64,000 nt of DNA from Planctomycetota bacterium. GTDB lineage: Bacteria; Planctomycetota; UBA8742; UBA2392. The notes under the pieces are model-generated. The model made no database searches and had not been told where the DNA came from. It saw only the letters and a program-made list of their open reading frames with translations. The stretch is taken from NCBI GenBank assembly GCA_016722065.1, contig JADKGX010000001.1, positions 558,001 to 622,000 of the forward strand. Reading direction: 5' to 3'. Positions within the stretch are counted from its first letter, which is position 1. The number at the start of each line of letters is the position of its first letter. The position numbers and the translations under genes were made by a program. Below, piece after piece: positions 41,398-51,512 of the stretch.

Positions 41398-42845
41398 CAG
41401 AATGCCCCCACGATGTACCAGCGGCCCTGACGCTGCATCAACCACCAGCGCGCACCGTCGTCGTCCTGCACGGCAAAATAGTCGCGCTGGGCACCGTCAC
41501 CGACCCACCAGCCAAAGTGAATGCGTTCTACAGGTTGGGCCACAAGACCCGATTGCCGCCGGCCGTCCTGCCAGCGCCTGGGGCGCCCGGATTCGTCGCA
41601 ATCCACGGTCATCTCGTGCGGCTCAAACAGGGTGGCCGGGCGCGCCACCTGCGTATCCACCGCGCGGGGCTCCAGCGCGCCGCTGGCGGCCTGTCCAAAA
41701 GCCTGAAGGGTAAAGCTGCGTTCAGGCCGCGGATCAGCCGTGATTTCAGCCCGCACAACCGCCGCCGGGCCCAGCTTGCCGGCCAACTCGTCGACCAGTT
41801 CGGCCAGTGAGCGCTCCGCCGCCGCTGAACCGGGCTCAAACAGATTGCGCTGGGGCGCCTTTAAGGGTGCAAACGAGGACACCTGCACCGTCACGCCGTC
41901 AAACCAGCGTTCGCCCCGGTCCACGCTTTCAAAACGGCCATGCAGCAACGCCGTCAGCGACCGTGACTCGCGCGTCGGGCGGGTCAGCGTGACAGGAAAC
42001 GTCAGCGCCGGGCCGTCGGTTGCGCGCAGGCTGACTTGCAGACCCAGGGCACCGGCTTCCATGGCGGCCAGGCGCTCTTGCAGGCCCACGGCCAGGCGGC
42101 GCAGTGCAAACAGCAGCGCATCGTGCCTGTCTGTGGGGCCCTCGAACTCCAGCCGTTCCTCAATCTCCTGCGGTGACACAAAGGCCGCAAAGGTCTCCTG
42201 CGCATCGCCGCGAATCTGGCGCAAACGCGCCAGCATCACACCGCTGAAGCGCGCAGGCAGACCCTCCAGGGGCAACTGGCGCAATGCGCCAACCGTGCGT
42301 ACCCCCAGCGCCTGCAGGTGGGAGAGGTCCGCTGGTTCCAGCCGCAAGGCCGCAACCGGTGCGTCGTCCAGTTTGCCAGTTCCCGCCAAGGCCAGCGTCA
42401 TGGCAGCCGTGGGGTTTTCAGCCAGGCCCAGCTGCACCGAATATCCCTGGCGCTCAATGGCTGCCGCGGCCTGCGCAGCCAGGGCGGATTCAGACCCGAA
42501 CAAGCGCACGCAACCGGAAATTTCCAGCAGCAGCGCCCGGGGCGCGTCGGTGCACAGTCGCGGGCTGAAGCGGCCCAGGGCGGCGGCCAGGGACTCAAAG
42601 TCCGCACGTTCACCATCCGGGTTGTTCTGGATCAGTGTCAGCCCGGGCAGCAGGCTGCGCGCGGCCGTGGCCGTCATGCCGGCACAAACCCCGGCCCGCA
42701 CCGCCAGGGGCGACACGGCCAGCAGCGTCACGCTGTCACCGGAAACATCCACCAGCGCGGCAGCTTTAGCCTGCGCGGTGGGCGTGGCCCGAGTGATCCG
42801 CTCGGTGCGGAAGAAGGGCAGATATGCGCACATCCATCGCGTCAT
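41397..42845 (-). CDS. imuB: ImuB, catalytically inactive-type Y-family polymerase
   Basis: The 482-residue product resembles DinB/UmuC N-terminally (M-C-A-Y-L-P-F-F-R-T-E-R-I), where active enzymes have D-x-D-x-F. It continues with palm/finger features such as L-L-E-I-S-G-C-V-R-L-F-G. The C-terminal extension (~380-480) with W-W-V-G-D-G and A-R-W-W-L-M-Q-R-Q-G-R-W-Y is the ImuB tail that contacts the beta clamp and DnaE2. It overlaps imuA by 80 nt. Start may be 42845 or 42833. Confidence 0.9.
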   Translation of the reverse strand: MTRWMCAYLPFFRTERITRATPTAQAKAAALVDVSGDSVTLLAVSPLAVRAGVCAGMTATAARSLLPGLTLIQNNPDGERADFESLAAALGRFSPRLCTDAPRALLLEISGCVRLFGSESALAAQAAAAIERQGYSVQLGLAENPTAAMTLALAGTGKLDDAPVAALRLEPADLSHLQALGVRTVGALRQLPLEGLPARFSGVMLARLRQIRGDAQETFAAFVSPQEIEERLEFEGPTDRHDALLFALRRLAVGLQERLAAMEAGALGLQVSLRATDGPALTFPVTLTRPTRESRSLTALLHGRFESVDRGERWFDGVTVQVSSFAPLKAPQRNLFEPGSAAAERSLAELVDELAGKLGPAAVVRAEITADPRPERSFTLQAFGQAASGALEPRAVDTQVARPATLFEPHEMTVDCDESGRPRRWQDGRRQSGLVAQPVERIHFGWWVGDGAQRDYFAVQDDDGARWWLMQRQGRWYIVGAF

Positions 42846-43455
42846 CGTCGAACTCAAGAAGCATGGGCCTTAACATTGCCGCGCCGCGCACGCGCAGAAC
42901 CTCCACGACCAGCCGCCGGGTGCTGCCCGGTTGCGCATGAACCAGCAGCCGCATCGCGCCCCAGCTTGCGCGTGAAAGTTCCGAAGGTGGCCGCAACAGC
43001 ACCAGCGCCTGGCCCGAAGCCTCGGCTGCCAGTTGCAGCCGGCGCAACTCGGTGTCTTTCAGGTTCGGAATGGCTGCTACGGTGGCCGCGATGTGTTTTT
43101 CGCGGGCGATGCGATCCAGCGCCCACAAGGCCTGCTTGCGGTTGGATTCACGCACAATCAGCAGCCGGCCCAGGTCAACACCCAAAGCAGCCGCGCCGGG
43201 CGGGAAAAAGGTGCCCGCGGGTTCCACCAGCGCGCAGGTTTTCTGTTTGATGCCGGCCAGCGCACGCAGCGCCAGCCACCAAGCACCCTGGCCGGACTGG
43301 CCAAAGATTTCCGTCACTGCACCGCAGGAAATGCCGCCGCCCAGGTGGTTGTCCAGCGCCACAATGCCCAGCGGCAAACAAGCCCGCGCGCCGGAAGCCG
43401 CCTGGCCTGCGCCGCGTAATGCTTCAAGTTTGTCGATTAGTTCCGGGCTAAGCAT
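42766..43455 (-). CDS. imuA: ImuA-like RecA-fold protein
   Basis: The 229-residue protein is RecA-like and lies first in the imuA-imuB-dnaE2 operon. It shows L-P-L-G-I-V-A-L-D-N-H-L-G-G-G-I-S-C-G-A-V-T-E-I-F-G (the L-x-x-G-x-P-x-G-x-x-x-E segment) near residue 30, then a degenerate P-loop (G-Q-S-G-Q-G). ImuA helps assemble ImuB with DnaE2 in damage-induced mutagenesis. GGGGGG is before the ATG. No obvious LexA box was found upstream. Confidence 0.85.
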   Translation of the reverse strand: MLSPELIDKLEALRGAGQAASGARACLPLGIVALDNHLGGGISCGAVTEIFGQSGQGAWWLALRALAGIKQKTCALVEPAGTFFPPGAAALGVDLGRLLIVRESNRKQALWALDRIAREKHIAATVAAIPNLKDTELRRLQLAAEASGQALVLLRPPSELSRASWGAMRLLVHAQPGSTRRLVVEVLRVRGAAMLRPMLLEFDDDAMDVRISALLPHRADHSGHAHRAG

Positions 43456-43660
43456 GGCCCCCCAGTGTAACAGGCCATGGGACAGTTTGAGGACGCCGTC
43501 CATCCCCGGGCATGCAGGCGGACGGACAATTACGCCGGCCTTGCCGCCCCGGTGGTTCTCTTATCCACTGGTACACCAAGCACTTGCAATCTGGCGCCGG
43601 GCAGTTGAAAGCTTAAGGAACCAGGCTTGGATGACCTGCGTCCCATAGGTACGAATTTGT

Positions 43661-43681
43661 ATGCCCCCGGCTTGGGGGCAT
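43661..43681 (+). other. Hairpin upstream of the alpha-2-macroglobulin gene
   Basis: ATGCCCCC (43661-43668) pairs with GGGGGCAT (43674-43681) around a 5-nt loop, ending 28 nt before the ATG. There is no T-run, so it is probably a 5'-leader structure. Confidence 0.4.
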
Positions 43682-43708
43682 CTGGTGATTGATTCCGGAG
43701 ATTGCTCC

Positions 43709-46700
43709 ATGTCCTTTCCATTGACGCGAAAGTCCCTTCTGGCCGGCCTGGGTGCCGCAGCGGCGCTTGCCATGGCGACGTTCTTCATCGGCATTTCCAT
43801 GGCCGAGGAAAAACCCAGCCAACTGACCGAGGGCGACAAACAGTTCGAAGAGAAAAGCTATCGCAAGGCCTATGAGGCCTACCAGGCGTTCCTGAAAGAC
43901 AACCCGCAGTCCACGGAATCCTTCCGTATCAAACTGCGCATGGGCCACTGCCAGGCACAACTGGGCAACTACGACAAGGCCGAAAAAGAGCTGGTCGATC
44001 TTGCCGACTCGACGGGGCTGACCGACGTACAGCGTGCCAGGGCCAGTTACCGGCTGGGTCACTTCTTTGCTGACCGCCCTCACTATTACTACGAAAACAG
44101 CAAGGGCGAAAAGTCCTGGGGTAACTGGCAACAGGACAGTGAATACCACGACACCAGCCGCAGCGACGCCGAGGGCGCCAAGGACCGCCTGGCCAAGTCC
44201 GCCGAACTGCTGACACCACTGGGTGTCAAGGCGATTGGCGAACTGGGCACCAAGGGCGCGGAGGCGCTGGCGGTGGTCGACGAAGCCTTCAACGCGCAAC
44301 TGGACGCCGCAGCGGCGCTGCACACCTGGCAGTACCAGTTGAGCCAGAAGTCCGTGCAGGTGGATTACCTGGACGACGACGGCCAGAAGCAGTCGTGGTC
44401 GATCTGGAGTTACGAGTTTCCGGACCGCGCCGAGGTTTTGAAGCGCCACGACGAAGCCGTGGACCTTGGCAAGCAACTGGAACAAGCCGCAACCACGTTG
44501 ATGATCCAGAAGCGCGAGTTCAGCAAAGAAATCATGCAGGCCATCAACGATGGCCGCACCAAGGGCCGCAACATGTCCGGCCTGGCGTTGTACCGCCGTG
44601 GCTGCTTCATGGTTTCGCTGGCACAGATTGACGACTGGGACACCATGCAGGTCCTGTATCACCCCAAGATGGAAGCCTGGGACCCGCTGGCTGGCGAATA
44701 CAACCCGATTCCTACCTTTGAAAAGGTCTACGCCGACTACCACGACACGCCCTATGCCGACGACGCACAGTACTACATCGGCTACGTCTACCAGCAGGTC
44801 GGCCGCCATGCCGAAGCCGACAAGGCCTATGAGAAGCTGATCAACGATAAAGACTTCGAGAAATCGACCGAGCGCATCAGTGCGCTGTACAACCTGCAAC
44901 AACTGCGCGCCCAGCGAATCGTGGTTCGCACCGTGGTGCAGGACGTCGCCATTGAGGCCAAGAAAGAAGTCAAGCGCTGGAGCAACTACGCCGGCTGGTA
45001 CTGGCGCGACAATGTGGGCACCGACCGCAGCCTGTTCAAGAAGGACGAGAACCTGGGGCTGTGGGTCGAAACGCGCAACGTGGCCAAGTACGAACTGCGG
45101 GTCAAAACCTTCAACCTGCCCGGCCTGATGAAAGACCGCCGCTTTCTGGATGCCCACGCTGCGGGGCTGCCCAGCATTGGCGACGATTCGCTGCTGCCAC
45201 TGATTGACGGCTACATTGGCGAAAAGGTGTTCAGCAAGGAATACACCACCGGCGACGAAAGCCAGCACAGGTACACGCGCATGACCTTTGCGCTGCCGGA
45301 ACGCCTGCCAAACGGCAGCTATGTGGCGGAAATCGACACGGGCGGGCTGGTCGACCGCCGCCTGTTCACTGTCAGTGAATCCCAGATTGTGCTGCAGACC
45401 TACAGCCCCACCGAAAACCTGCTGCTGTTCGTCGACAGCAAGACCGGCGCGCCGATTGGCGACACCGAGGTCACCTACAAGCGCTGGAAGACCTGGTGGG
45501 ACAACAACACCATCCAGTGGCGCGTTGACACCAGCCGTTACAAAACCGATGCCCAGGGCCGCGTGCGCATTCCCACCGCGGGCAACAGCGATTGGGATGG
45601 CTATCTGGCCTATGCCGAAAACATGGGCAAGCACGCATTTGTGCAGGCTGGCTTCCAGTGGTGGCAGCGCCGTGGCTACAACGACTACAACCGTTACGAC
45701 ACGCGCCTGTACCAGATGACCGACCGCCCGGTGTACCGCCCCGGCGACGAGATTCACGGCAAGATCATCATGCGCCAGCGCGACGGCGGTGAATGGAAGA
45801 ATGTCGCCGGCGGCGATTTCAACCTGCAGGTCTATAACCCGCGCGGCGAACAGAAGCTGAACAAGAACATCCGCGCCGGCAGCTTTGGCACCATCGAATA
45901 CGACCTGCCACTGGACAAAGACGCAGCCCTGGGAAGCTGGTACTACTACCTGCGCACGGCCAGCGGCAACTGGCTGGGCAGCGGCAACTTCCAGGTCGAG
46001 GAATACAAGAAGCCTGAATTCGAAGTCTCCGTCAGCCCGCCGGAAAAACCCGTCAAACTGGGCGAGGCCATCAGTGCCACCATCAAGGGCGAGTATTACT
46101 TCGGCGGCCCGACGGCCGGGGCAGATGTTGTCTACCGCGTGTACCGCGACTTCTACTTCCACAGCGTCTATTTTCCGCGCCGCTATGACTGGCTGTACAA
46201 CTGGCAGCAGCCCAACTGGTACGGCACACCGGACCAGCAGTTCCGCCGCAACTCCGGCTCGGAACTGGTGCTGGAGGGCAACGGCAAGCTGAGTGAAACC
46301 GGCGAACTGACGATTGAATGGAACACCCAAAAGGCACTGCAAGACTGGGGCGAATACGACCACCAGTATCGCGTGGAAGCGTCTGTCACCGACAGCTCGC
46401 GCCGCACGATTGAAGGTTCAGGCGCTGTCAAAGCCCTGCGCCGTGCGTTCTTTGCCTTTGTGGACAACAAGCTGGGTTTCTATCGCGCCGGCGACTTTGG
46501 CGATGTCGAGATCCGCACCGTAACGGCCGACGACAAGCCGGTGCAGGCCACGGGCAAGCTGGAAATTCACAAGGTGACCTTCAGCGAGCGCACCGACGAA
46601 AAGACCGGCATGCCGCGTGTGGATGAACAGAAAACCCTGATCAGCACGACCGACCTGAACACCAACGAGATGGGCCTGGCATTCTGGCGCGAGAAGCTGA

Positions 46701-49700
46701 AAGAATCGGGTACCTTTGACCTGGTGTACCGCACCCAGGACGAATGGGGCAGCGAGATCGCAGGCAGCGCCCGCATCATTGTCAAAGCCGATTCCTGGAT
46801 GCCCGGCAGCTATCGCTTCGGCACGCTCAGCCTGCTGGCCCAGCAACGAGTTTACACGCAGGGCGAAAAGGCCCACGTGCTGCTGGCCAGTGACTTCCGC
46901 GATGCCTGGATGCTGGTCAGCGTCATGGGTGGCCGCGAAGTAATCAGCCAGTCCTTTGTGAACCTGCAGGAAGTTGCGGGCCAACTGGAACTGGAACTGA
47001 CCATCGGCAAGGAACACGTTCCGAACTTCCATATCAACGTCATGACAGTGCGCGACGGAGAACTGAACACCACCACGCTGGAACTGTTTGTTCCGCCAGT
47101 GGAACAGTTCCTGAATGTCGAAGTCAGCACCGACAAGCCCTGGTACCTTCCCGGAGACAAAGGCAAGGCCACGATCACAGCCAAAGACAAAGACGGCAAA
47201 CCGGTCAGCGCAGAGTTCTGTGTCAGCGTGTTTGATCGCAGCATCACTTACATCATGCAGGACAACACGCCCAACATCATGAAGCACTTCTATGGTGACC
47301 GGCGCGGTTACAACCTGAACTACAGCAACAGCTACCAGACCGTGGTTGGCACGCGCCTGTGGGACAAACAGAAGTACGAACCCTGGCGCTTCTATGGCGC
47401 GCCGCTTGGCTGGGGCGTGAACAACTGGCTGCAATGGGAAAAGTCCGCCTTTGACTTCAACAACCCTTCCAGCAAATCCGACAAGTTCAAGCAGGGCTTT
47501 GCCAGCGACGCCGCACAGGCCGACAAGCGCCAGCAGGAAGGCCAGGGCGAAGGTGGCGGCACTGGTGGTAAGGAAGAAGAAAAATCCGGCGGGATTCGCG
47601 AACGCCGCATGAGCCGCGACGACGGCCCCATGGACGCCGCCAAATCCGGTGAAATGAACGATTCGGAGGGCCCCGGTTCGCCCAAGCCCGCAGCTCCAGC
47701 CATGGAAGCACTGAAGAAAGACGGCAAAAGCAACGAATCCGACGAGCTGGGTAACCTTTCCGAAACCGCCAAGAATGAAGGCGCGGCAGTGCCCAAGATT
47801 CGCAGCTCGTTCAAAGACAGCGCGTTTTACAGCCCCAGTGTGGTCACAGGGCCTGACGGCACAGCGACCATCGACTTCACGTTTCCGGACAACCTGACCG
47901 ACTGGCGCATCACCGTGCGCGGCATCACCAAGGAAGCCCGCGTCGGCGAGGCCTTCAGCAACGTCAAGGTCACCAAGAAGCTGATCCTGCGAGACCAGGA
48001 ACCCCGCTTCTTTGTGGAAGGCGACGTTGTAACGATCAGCGGTATCGTGATGAACCGCTACGACCAGGCAGTGGCCGTCAAGGCCATGCTGACGCTGAAC
48101 CCGATGGACAACTCCACCAAGGACGAGATCAACCGCTTCTGCGGCTATGAACTCTTCCCCGAAACACCCGACAGCCAGAGCATCAACGTAAAGGCCAACG
48201 GCGAAGTGCGCGTGGACTGGATGATTCGTATGACGCGCAGCGGTCTGTTCCGCATTCGCATGGCGGCGCTGAGTGCCCTGGAATCTGATGCCACCCAGAA
48301 GGACTTTCCGTGCAAGGTGCGCGGGGCAGAACTGTACCAGGCCGTCAACGCCGTGATTAACGACGGCGAAACAAGCAAGAGCTTTGAAGTCACCCTGCCT
48401 GAGAAACTGGACCCGGAACAAACCAAGCTTGACCTCATGCTCAGCCCCTCGGTTGCGGCGCTGGCCATGGACGCCATTCCGTACCTGCTGGAGTTCCCGT
48501 ACGGCTGCGTAGAACAAACCATGAGCCGCTTCCTGCCGGCGGTGGTGGTTCGCAAGACATTGCAGGATGCCGGCATCAGCCTGGAAGACATTGGCAAGCG
48601 TCGGGCGCAACTGGCCTACGACGGCACCAACCCCCAGGCAGCGTACTGGTATGCCCACAACCCGGTGTTCAGCACAGACACCATGAACGCGATCATCGAA
48701 TCCGGGCTCAAGCGCCTGTCGATCATGCAGCATGGCGACGGCGGCTGGGGCTGGTGGCAGTACGGCGACAGCGACACCTACATGTCGGCCTACGTCGCCT
48801 ACGGCCTGCAAACAGCCAAGACGGCGGGCGTGCAGTTTGACTACTCCATGCTGGATCGCGGCATCAGCTTCCTCAGTGGCGAAGCCCGCCGCGAAAAAAA
48901 CCTGCACCGTGCAGCCTATATCTCGTGGGTGCTCAGCTATGCCGGCAAGCCCGACAAGGCGCTGCTGGACCAGGTCTATGACCGTCGCGACGACCTGACC
49001 CACCTGTCGCGCAGCATGATCTGCATGGCCGAGTTCCTGGCCGGCGACAAAGAACGCGCCCGCATTCTGATCAGCAACATTGAGGACTACCGCAAGGAAG
49101 ACACCAAGAACGGCACCGTGTGGTGGGACGGCGGCCAGCAGTACTGGTGGTGGTGGAACGACAAGATTGAAACCAACGCCTTCATCATGCAGGCCATGGT
49201 CATGGTAGACCCCCAGAACAAGTTCCTGGACCAGCATGTGCGCTGGCTGGCCCAGAACCGCAAGGGTTCTCGCTGGAACAGCACCAAGGACACCAGCCAC
49301 GCGGTAAGCGCCTTGATGGCCTTTGCCAAGGCCAGGGGCGAACTGTCACGCACCTTCAGCGTGTCGGTCAAGATGGACGGCAAAGTACTGAAGACCTGGG
49401 ATGTCACACCCCAGAACGTCTTTGCCCTGCAGACCAACCTGCGCCTCAACGGCAGCCAACTGACGCCCGGCAAGCACAACTTCACGGTCGAGCGCACAGG
49501 CGAGGGCAAGGTCTACTTCAGCAGCTTCTGCAGTTACTTCAGCAAGGAAGACAAGCTGCCAGCCACAGGCAACGAAATTCACATCGAGCGCAAGTACTAC
49601 AAGCTGATCGAGAAAACGGTTGACGTGAAGATCAACAAGACCCAGCCCGATGGCTCGGTCAAAGAGATCATCGAAAAACGCAAGGATTACGACCGTGAGC

Positions 49701-50065
49701 CCCTGGACTTTGGTGCCAAACTGACCAGTGGCGACCTGATTGAAGTCGAACTTGGCATCACCGCAGACAACGACTACGAGTACCTGGCCTTTGAGGACTA
49801 CAAGCCGGCCGGTTGTGAACCGGTGGCGCTGCGCAGCGGGCAAGGATTCGCCGGCGGCCTTTGTCAGAACGTGGAGTTGCGCGACGACCGTGTGGCCTTC
49901 TTTGTCAGCTACATGAACCAGGGCTATGCGCGGTTGAAGTACCAGTTGCGCTGTGAAATCCCGGGCACGTTCAGCGCCCTGCCCACGCAAGGCGGCAGCA
50001 TGTACGTGGCTGAAGTACGCGCCAACAGCGAAGAGTGGAAGTGCACCATCGTCGACAAGAAGTAG
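43709..50065 (+). CDS. Alpha-2-macroglobulin-family protein with thioester
   Basis: This 2,118-residue exported protein has an N-terminal anchor or signal (L-L-A-G-L-G-A-A-A-A-L-A-M), tetratricopeptide-like repeats to ~430, and a series of macroglobulin (MG) domains. A low-complexity Gly/Glu/Lys/Ser-rich stretch near residues 1265-1360 is placed like a bait region, directly before S-F-K-D-S-A-F-Y-S-P. The thioester motif C-V-E-Q is at Cys1600 in Y-G-C-V-E-Q-T. The alpha/alpha toroid TED domain and a C-terminal receptor-binding-like domain follow. It should trap proteases that cleave the bait region. GGAG precedes the ATG. A strong terminator follows. Confidence 0.93.
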   Translation: MSFPLTRKSLLAGLGAAAALAMATFFIGISMAEEKPSQLTEGDKQFEEKSYRKAYEAYQAFLKDNPQSTESFRIKLRMGHCQAQLGNYDKAEKELVDLADSTGLTDVQRARASYRLGHFFADRPHYYYENSKGEKSWGNWQQDSEYHDTSRSDAEGAKDRLAKSAELLTPLGVKAIGELGTKGAEALAVVDEAFNAQLDAAAALHTWQYQLSQKSVQVDYLDDDGQKQSWSIWSYEFPDRAEVLKRHDEAVDLGKQLEQAATTLMIQKREFSKEIMQAINDGRTKGRNMSGLALYRRGCFMVSLAQIDDWDTMQVLYHPKMEAWDPLAGEYNPIPTFEKVYADYHDTPYADDAQYYIGYVYQQVGRHAEADKAYEKLINDKDFEKSTERISALYNLQQLRAQRIVVRTVVQDVAIEAKKEVKRWSNYAGWYWRDNVGTDRSLFKKDENLGLWVETRNVAKYELRVKTFNLPGLMKDRRFLDAHAAGLPSIGDDSLLPLIDGYIGEKVFSKEYTTGDESQHRYTRMTFALPERLPNGSYVAEIDTGGLVDRRLFTVSESQIVLQTYSPTENLLLFVDSKTGAPIGDTEVTYKRWKTWWDNNTIQWRVDTSRYKTDAQGRVRIPTAGNSDWDGYLAYAENMGKHAFVQAGFQWWQRRGYNDYNRYDTRLYQMTDRPVYRPGDEIHGKIIMRQRDGGEWKNVAGGDFNLQVYNPRGEQKLNKNIRAGSFGTIEYDLPLDKDAALGSWYYYLRTASGNWLGSGNFQVEEYKKPEFEVSVSPPEKPVKLGEAISATIKGEYYFGGPTAGADVVYRVYRDFYFHSVYFPRRYDWLYNWQQPNWYGTPDQQFRRNSGSELVLEGNGKLSETGELTIEWNTQKALQDWGEYDHQYRVEASVTDSSRRTIEGSGAVKALRRAFFAFVDNKLGFYRAGDFGDVEIRTVTADDKPVQATGKLEIHKVTFSERTDEKTGMPRVDEQKTLISTTDLNTNEMGLAFWREKLKESGTFDLVYRTQDEWGSEIAGSARIIVKADSWMPGSYRFGTLSLLAQQRVYTQGEKAHVLLASDFRDAWMLVSVMGGREVISQSFVNLQEVAGQLELELTIGKEHVPNFHINVMTVRDGELNTTTLELFVPPVEQFLNVEVSTDKPWYLPGDKGKATITAKDKDGKPVSAEFCVSVFDRSITYIMQDNTPNIMKHFYGDRRGYNLNYSNSYQTVVGTRLWDKQKYEPWRFYGAPLGWGVNNWLQWEKSAFDFNNPSSKSDKFKQGFASDAAQADKRQQEGQGEGGGTGGKEEEKSGGIRERRMSRDDGPMDAAKSGEMNDSEGPGSPKPAAPAMEALKKDGKSNESDELGNLSETAKNEGAAVPKIRSSFKDSAFYSPSVVTGPDGTATIDFTFPDNLTDWRITVRGITKEARVGEAFSNVKVTKKLILRDQEPRFFVEGDVVTISGIVMNRYDQAVAVKAMLTLNPMDNSTKDEINRFCGYELFPETPDSQSINVKANGEVRVDWMIRMTRSGLFRIRMAALSALESDATQKDFPCKVRGAELYQAVNAVINDGETSKSFEVTLPEKLDPEQTKLDLMLSPSVAALAMDAIPYLLEFPYGCVEQTMSRFLPAVVVRKTLQDAGISLEDIGKRRAQLAYDGTNPQAAYWYAHNPVFSTDTMNAIIESGLKRLSIMQHGDGGWGWWQYGDSDTYMSAYVAYGLQTAKTAGVQFDYSMLDRGISFLSGEARREKNLHRAAYISWVLSYAGKPDKALLDQVYDRRDDLTHLSRSMICMAEFLAGDKERARILISNIEDYRKEDTKNGTVWWDGGQQYWWWWNDKIETNAFIMQAMVMVDPQNKFLDQHVRWLAQNRKGSRWNSTKDTSHAVSALMAFAKARGELSRTFSVSVKMDGKVLKTWDVTPQNVFALQTNLRLNGSQLTPGKHNFTVERTGEGKVYFSSFCSYFSKEDKLPATGNEIHIERKYYKLIEKTVDVKINKTQPDGSVKEIIEKRKDYDREPLDFGAKLTSGDLIEVELGITADNDYEYLAFEDYKPAGCEPVALRSGQGFAGGLCQNVELRDDRVAFFVSYMNQGYARLKYQLRCEIPGTFSALPTQGGSMYVAEVRANSEEWKCTIVDKK

Positions 50066-50080
50066 TTTCCCGCAGCAGGT

Positions 50081-50109
50081 ACAGCCCCCCGCCATGCGGG
50101 GGGCTGTTT
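50081..50109 (+). terminator. Intrinsic terminator
   Basis: ACAGCCCCCCGC (50081-50092) pairs perfectly with GCGGGGGGCTGT (50096-50107), loop CAT, then TT. Ends the alpha-2-macroglobulin transcript. Confidence 0.88.
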
Positions 50110-50217
50110 CATTGGCGGCCCCGACCCACCGGTTACGCTGACGCGGCCAGCAGGGAAACGGGCGCCACAACCACAAGTTTTGCGGCACCAAGCAGGGATC
50201 AGACCGGCCGCAACGAA

Positions 50218-50245
50218 CAAGGCGCGGGCAAGGGCCCGCGCCTTG
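50218..50245 (-). terminator. Intrinsic terminator, minus strand
   Basis: CAAGGCGCGGGC (50218-50229) pairs perfectly with GCCCGCGCCTTG (50234-50245) around a 4-nt loop. On the minus strand the sequence after it is T-rich (TTCGTT). Ends the convergent 50266-51378 gene. Confidence 0.8.
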
Positions 50246-50265
50246 GGTTCTGGCTCAGGCATCGA

Positions 50266-51378
50266 TTACGGTTTGGGCAACTTGTAAACGTCGACCACGG
50301 CGTGAATGTCGGCTGGATTGTCACCGTCTTTGGGCGTCTGCACGATGCCGGCGGCTTCGACCTGCCATTTGCCGTCGGTCTGCTTCAGCGTCATCTGCAC
50401 GGGCGGGCTCCATTCCGAAACCGGCTTGAACAGCACAACCTTTCGCCCCTCCTGCCCTTCGGTCGTTGACTCAATCTCGACCTTGCCGACCGGACGACCG
50501 TCGGCCCGGGCCAGGGAATCGTCAACGTCTTTCTGGATCCGTTCCAGATACCCGGCCTCGAACAACGCTTCGCAGGCCTTGACCCAGCTTGGAAAGGCGG
50601 TGGTGTAAAGTTTGTGGTTCAGCACCTCGCCGCGCGCAAGCAGAGAGTGGTACACAGACAGTGCCGCGTTTTGCGGCGTATCCTGCTTGGGGTCCTGTGC
50701 AGCGGCAGGCGCTTTGCCTTTGGTCGCGAAGTAGAAGAAGCCCAGCATGCCAGTGTCTTCGCGCCAGGCGTAAACCTCTTTCTCCTGGCTCCAATCCCGC
50801 TGGGCGGTCTCGGCTTTGGTGATGCGCCACTGGCCATCGGTGCCCTTGGCACATGTAAAACGACACTTCTTGTCGTAGCTTTCCTCGTGCACCGAGCCTT
50901 CCTTGTCGGTGCGCTTCTGAATGATTTTCTGCATGGTCTCGATAACGACCGCCCCGGCCTCGCCGGCGGTTTCGCCGGTGACTGTTGTCGGGTGCATGGA
51001 CCGTTCCGCCATGCCGTCGTTGGCCGCGTCGTCGGCCCTGGCCTTGATGGTGGAAAGCCGCAGGCTTTCACACAGCAGCAGGGTTTCCCAGTCCGACATC
51101 GACTTGGCCAGCGCTTTGGCCCAGGCCGCACGGGCTGTCATGTCGGCCTTGCGGGTCAGGTCGCGGGTATCGGCAAAGCCGCAATAAGCTTCCACCACGC
51201 CCCTTGCGGTGCTTTGGTCGACTTTCTGCTTCACGACGATTTCGGCCTTGAAGGCTTCCGCCGTGTCGCCTTCACACTTCCATTCATAGGGCGGAATCTC
51301 GGGTGGGGCTTCTGCGCCGCGGGCAACTATGGCACAACAGGCCAGCACAGCCAGGCTGCAGATCAGTCGACGTTTCAT
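50266..51378 (-). CDS. Exported protein of unknown function
   Basis: The 370-residue protein has a signal peptide (M-K-R-R-L-I-C-S-L-A-V-L-A-C-C-A-I-V-A-R-G-A). The rest looks like two NTF2- or lipocalin-like alpha/beta units: one around 95-230 with K-C-R-F-T-C-A-K-G-T-D-G-Q-W-R-I-T-K-A, and one around 260-360 ending Q-M-T-L-K-Q-T-D-G-K-W-Q-V-E-A-A-G-I. AAGGAG lies before the ATG. It is convergent to the alpha-2-macroglobulin gene and divergent from the SPFH gene. Family not recognised. Confidence 0.72.
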   Translation of the reverse strand: MKRRLICSLAVLACCAIVARGAEAPPEIPPYEWKCEGDTAEAFKAEIVVKQKVDQSTARGVVEAYCGFADTRDLTRKADMTARAAWAKALAKSMSDWETLLLCESLRLSTIKARADDAANDGMAERSMHPTTVTGETAGEAGAVVIETMQKIIQKRTDKEGSVHEESYDKKCRFTCAKGTDGQWRITKAETAQRDWSQEKEVYAWREDTGMLGFFYFATKGKAPAAAQDPKQDTPQNAALSVYHSLLARGEVLNHKLYTTAFPSWVKACEALFEAGYLERIQKDVDDSLARADGRPVGKVEIESTTEGQEGRKVVLFKPVSEWSPPVQMTLKQTDGKWQVEAAGIVQTPKDGDNPADIHAVVDVYKLPKP

Positions 51379-51512
51379 GGGTTCTCCTTGTTCGGCATTG
51401 TCGCTTGCCGGGCGCGGGGCGCAATCGGGGCGCGCCAAAGCGCTGCAAGCCGCGGCGGCGCTTGTGCAACCATAGTGGCGCCAAAGCGGCCACCTGATAA
51501 TCTTAAAGAGCA

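Noticed and set aside
43613..49300. Very long open frames (about 900-960 codons) on the minus strand opposite the alpha-2-macroglobulin gene
   Set aside because: They run antisense to a gene with clear family motifs; high third-position GC leaves the opposite frame open. Their product has no recognisable domain.
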